This document shows, in pieces, positions 62,307-64,000 of a DNA stretch of 64,000 bases. Origin of the DNA: Lachnoanaerobaculum gingivalis. GTDB taxonomy: Bacteria > Bacillota > Clostridia > Lachnospirales > Lachnospiraceae. The position numbers and the translations under genes were made by a program. Where the stretch lies: contig NZ_RRCO01000001.1 of assembly GCF_003862475.1 (NCBI RefSeq), positions 372,001-436,000 of the forward strand, written 5' to 3'. How positions within the stretch are numbered: position 1 is the first letter of the stretch; every line of letters starts with the position of its first letter. The notes under the pieces are model-generated. The model was not told the origin of the DNA. It ran no database searches and saw nothing but the letters and a program-made list of their open reading frames with translations.

Positions 62307-64000
62307 ATGAAACTTACTGTAAGTAAATCAAAAAACTCTGCTACATTTTATGTTCAGAAATCTATACGCAAATCCAATGGTTCTGTCACTACAGTTACTA
62401 TTGAAAAACTTGGAAATCTTGATATGGTTAAGACTAGAGCTAATGGAAAAGACCCTTACATTTGGGCTCAGGAATATGTTGATGAACTTAATCGTAAGGA
62501 ATATGAGGAACAAAAAGAAATTTTAATAAAATGTTCTCCTTCAAAGCTCCTGAAACCTGATGAAAAACATTTGTTTAACTGTGGATATCTATTTCTTCAG
62601 AGTATTTACTATTCACTTAAGCTGGATAAAATCTGTTCTAAAATTTCAAAGAAGTATAGCTTTGAATATGATTTGAACGATATTTTATCTCGACTAATTT
62701 TTACTCGTATCCTTTATCCATCTTCTAAGTTGGCATCAAATCGTTCTTCCAAAATGTTTATTGAGCAGCCGACCTTTAATTTACATGATATATATCGTTC
62801 ACTTTCTGTTTTATCTAAAGAAAGTGACTTTATTCAATCTGAGCTTTATAAAAATAGCCAAAGAATACTTCCTCGCAGGAATGACATTCTTTACTATGAT
62901 TGCACAAACTATTACTTTGAAATCGAGCAGGAAGACGAACTTAGGAAATATGGAAAATCAAAACAACATCAACCACTACCTATTGTCGGAATGGGAATGT
63001 TTATGGATCATGACGGTATTCCTCTTGCTTTTGATATTTTCCCCGGAAATAAGAATGAGCAGCCAACACTAAAGCCTCTGGAACAAAAGGTAATCGATGA
63101 TTATGGTATTGATAGTATTATTATCTGTACAGACGCAGGTCTGTCCTCAAATGCCAATAGAAAGTTTAACGACAAAACTTTATTTGGTGAAAAAATAAGA
63201 AGTTTTATAACAACACAATCTATAAAACAACTCCCAAAATATTTAAAGGAGTTTGCTCTAGACCCTGAAGGCTGGTCACTACAAGGTGAAACAGGATTAT
63301 TTAATCTGAATAACCTTGATGAACAGACAGACTATAATAAAGTCTTTTATAAGGAAAGGTGGATTAAAGAAGATTTATCAGATAAAAAAGTCAAAGAAGG
63401 TAATAAAGCTCTAGAGCAACATCTTATAGTATCATTCTCCTTAAAGTACAAAAAATATCATCAGAAAATCAGGCAAAGCCAGATTGACCGTGCTAATAAG
63501 CTTATTGAAAAAGGGGAATATAAAAGAAATCAAAAAAATCAAAATGATCCACGCCGTTTTATTGCTACCGAAGCAATGACATCTTCAGGAGAAGTCTGTG
63601 ACAGAGAAATCCCTTATATAGATTCGAACCTCATAGCTGAAGAGGAAAAATATGACGGTTTCTATGCCGTTTGTACTAATTTGGAGACAACAAGTGCCGA
63701 AGAAATAGTTCGTATAAACAAGAAGAGATGGGAAATCGAAGAATGTTTCAGAATCATGAAAACCGAGTTCAGTGCACGCCCCATTTATCTTCAAAGAGAG
63801 GATCGCATAAAGGCACACTTCATAACTTGTTTTGCTTCATTGGTAGTCTTTAGGATACTTGAGAAAAAACTTGGTGAACAATATACATGCGATGAGATTA
63901 TTAACGTATTACGCTCTATGATGATGTATCGTCCGGGAGAAAAGTTAGGATATCTACCCGCTTATACAAGAACAGCCTTAACAGATGCACTTCATGAAGT
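62307..64000 (+). CDS. IS1634-like transposase, 3' end outside window
   Basis: An uninterrupted frame of 564 codons starts at the ATG at 62307 (GGAGG nine bases before) and runs off the right edge. DDE segments are visible: DILYYDCTNYYFEIE near residue 210, IIICTDAGLSSNANRKF near 272 and KKRWEIEECFRIMKTEF near 475. It is the same family as the transposase at 12788 but clearly diverged, and its end matches the remnant at 33147. The element lies just beyond the relaxase module, so it could cut or border the mobile element. Confidence 0.88.
   Translation, partial: MKLTVSKSKNSATFYVQKSIRKSNGSVTTVTIEKLGNLDMVKTRANGKDPYIWAQEYVDELNRKEYEEQKEILIKCSPSKLLKPDEKHLFNCGYLFLQSIYYSLKLDKICSKISKKYSFEYDLNDILSRLIFTRILYPSSKLASNRSSKMFIEQPTFNLHDIYRSLSVLSKESDFIQSELYKNSQRILPRRNDILYYDCTNYYFEIEQEDELRKYGKSKQHQPLPIVGMGMFMDHDGIPLAFDIFPGNKNEQPTLKPLEQKVIDDYGIDSIIICTDAGLSSNANRKFNDKTLFGEKIRSFITTQSIKQLPKYLKEFALDPEGWSLQGETGLFNLNNLDEQTDYNKVFYKERWIKEDLSDKKVKEGNKALEQHLIVSFSLKYKKYHQKIRQSQIDRANKLIEKGEYKRNQKNQNDPRRFIATEAMTSSGEVCDREIPYIDSNLIAEEEKYDGFYAVCTNLETTSAEEIVRINKKRWEIEECFRIMKTEFSARPIYLQREDRIKAHFITCFASLVVFRILEKKLGEQYTCDEIINVLRSMMMYRPGEKLGYLPAYTRTALTDALHE

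Noticed and set aside
1-64000. CRISPR arrays, tRNA and rRNA genes
   Set aside because: I looked for regularly spaced repeats, cloverleaf-like segments and conserved rRNA stretches and saw none by eye; a dedicated scan could still find a missed tRNA.

Overview
The window comes from a low-GC Gram-positive bacterium, most likely an oral or gut Lachnospiraceae-type Clostridia (inference). The clues are AT-rich third positions, strong GGAGG ribosome binding sites, Bacillus/Clostridia-style TTGACA/TATAAT promoters and a CGAAC-type SOS operator at uvrA. It also has a GH112 phosphorylase with its sugar kinase, and mobile elements typical of Clostridia (large serine recombinases, MobC plus MOBP relaxase, IS1182, IS1634-like and ISL3 elements).

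Layout. Positions 1-12.2 kb are chromosomal-type genes: a TPR protein cut by the edge, a GntP permease, a FucU-type mutarotase, a nitroreductase, Dps, UvrA behind an SOS operator, shikimate kinase, and a galacto-N-biose/lacto-N-biose kinase-phosphorylase pair. At 12.3-16.9 kb an IS1634-like element sits in the 3' end of a TAXI-binding-protein/GltS fusion transporter. A duplication of about 289 bp flanks the element, and it leaves the transporter gene intact. Positions 17-28.9 kb are an accessory zone rich in decay. It holds Fic, GNAT, serine recombinase, radical SAM and WYL-regulator pseudogenes, intact GyrI-like, DfsB-like, flavodoxin, AraC/GyrI and PanE-like genes, a full IS1182-type element and an internally deleted relative.

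Positions 28.9-62 kb look like an integrated mobilizable or conjugative element. A large serine recombinase and a sigma-like regulator lie on the left. A probable oriT, MobC and a MOBP relaxase lie on the right. The cargo is a leftward operon of about 25 kb (58.6 to 33.5 kb) for a salicylate-capped, thiazoline-type metallophore of the pyochelin/yersiniabactin class. It encodes salicylate synthase, two small proteins, DAHP synthase, a type II thioesterase, a Sfp-type PPTase, a salicyl-AMP ligase and an ArCP-Cy-A(embedded MT/E)-PCP synthetase. Next come a thiazolinyl-imide reductase fused to a methyltransferase, a VOC-like protein and a Cy-A-PCP-TE synthetase. The operon closes with a cyclase-family hydrolase, an Asp/Glu-racemase-family protein, an ECF-type transporter (S, T, A1A2) and two YbtP/YbtQ-like ABC half-transporters. 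A short two-domain DtxR-family repressor with the iron-type Cys ligand precedes the operon. The nearest precedent I know is the equibactin locus of Streptococcus equi on ICESe2.

How it should work (inference). Iron starvation releases the DtxR-like repressor. DAHP synthase feeds chorismate and the MbtI/Irp9-type enzyme makes salicylate. The ligase loads it on the aryl carrier, and two Cys modules cyclise Cys-Cys to thiazolines. The reductase-MT fusion reduces and probably methylates one ring, and the TE releases a pyochelin-like product. The YbtPQ-like pair and the ECF system would import the metal complex. The window ends inside a second IS1634-like transposase.
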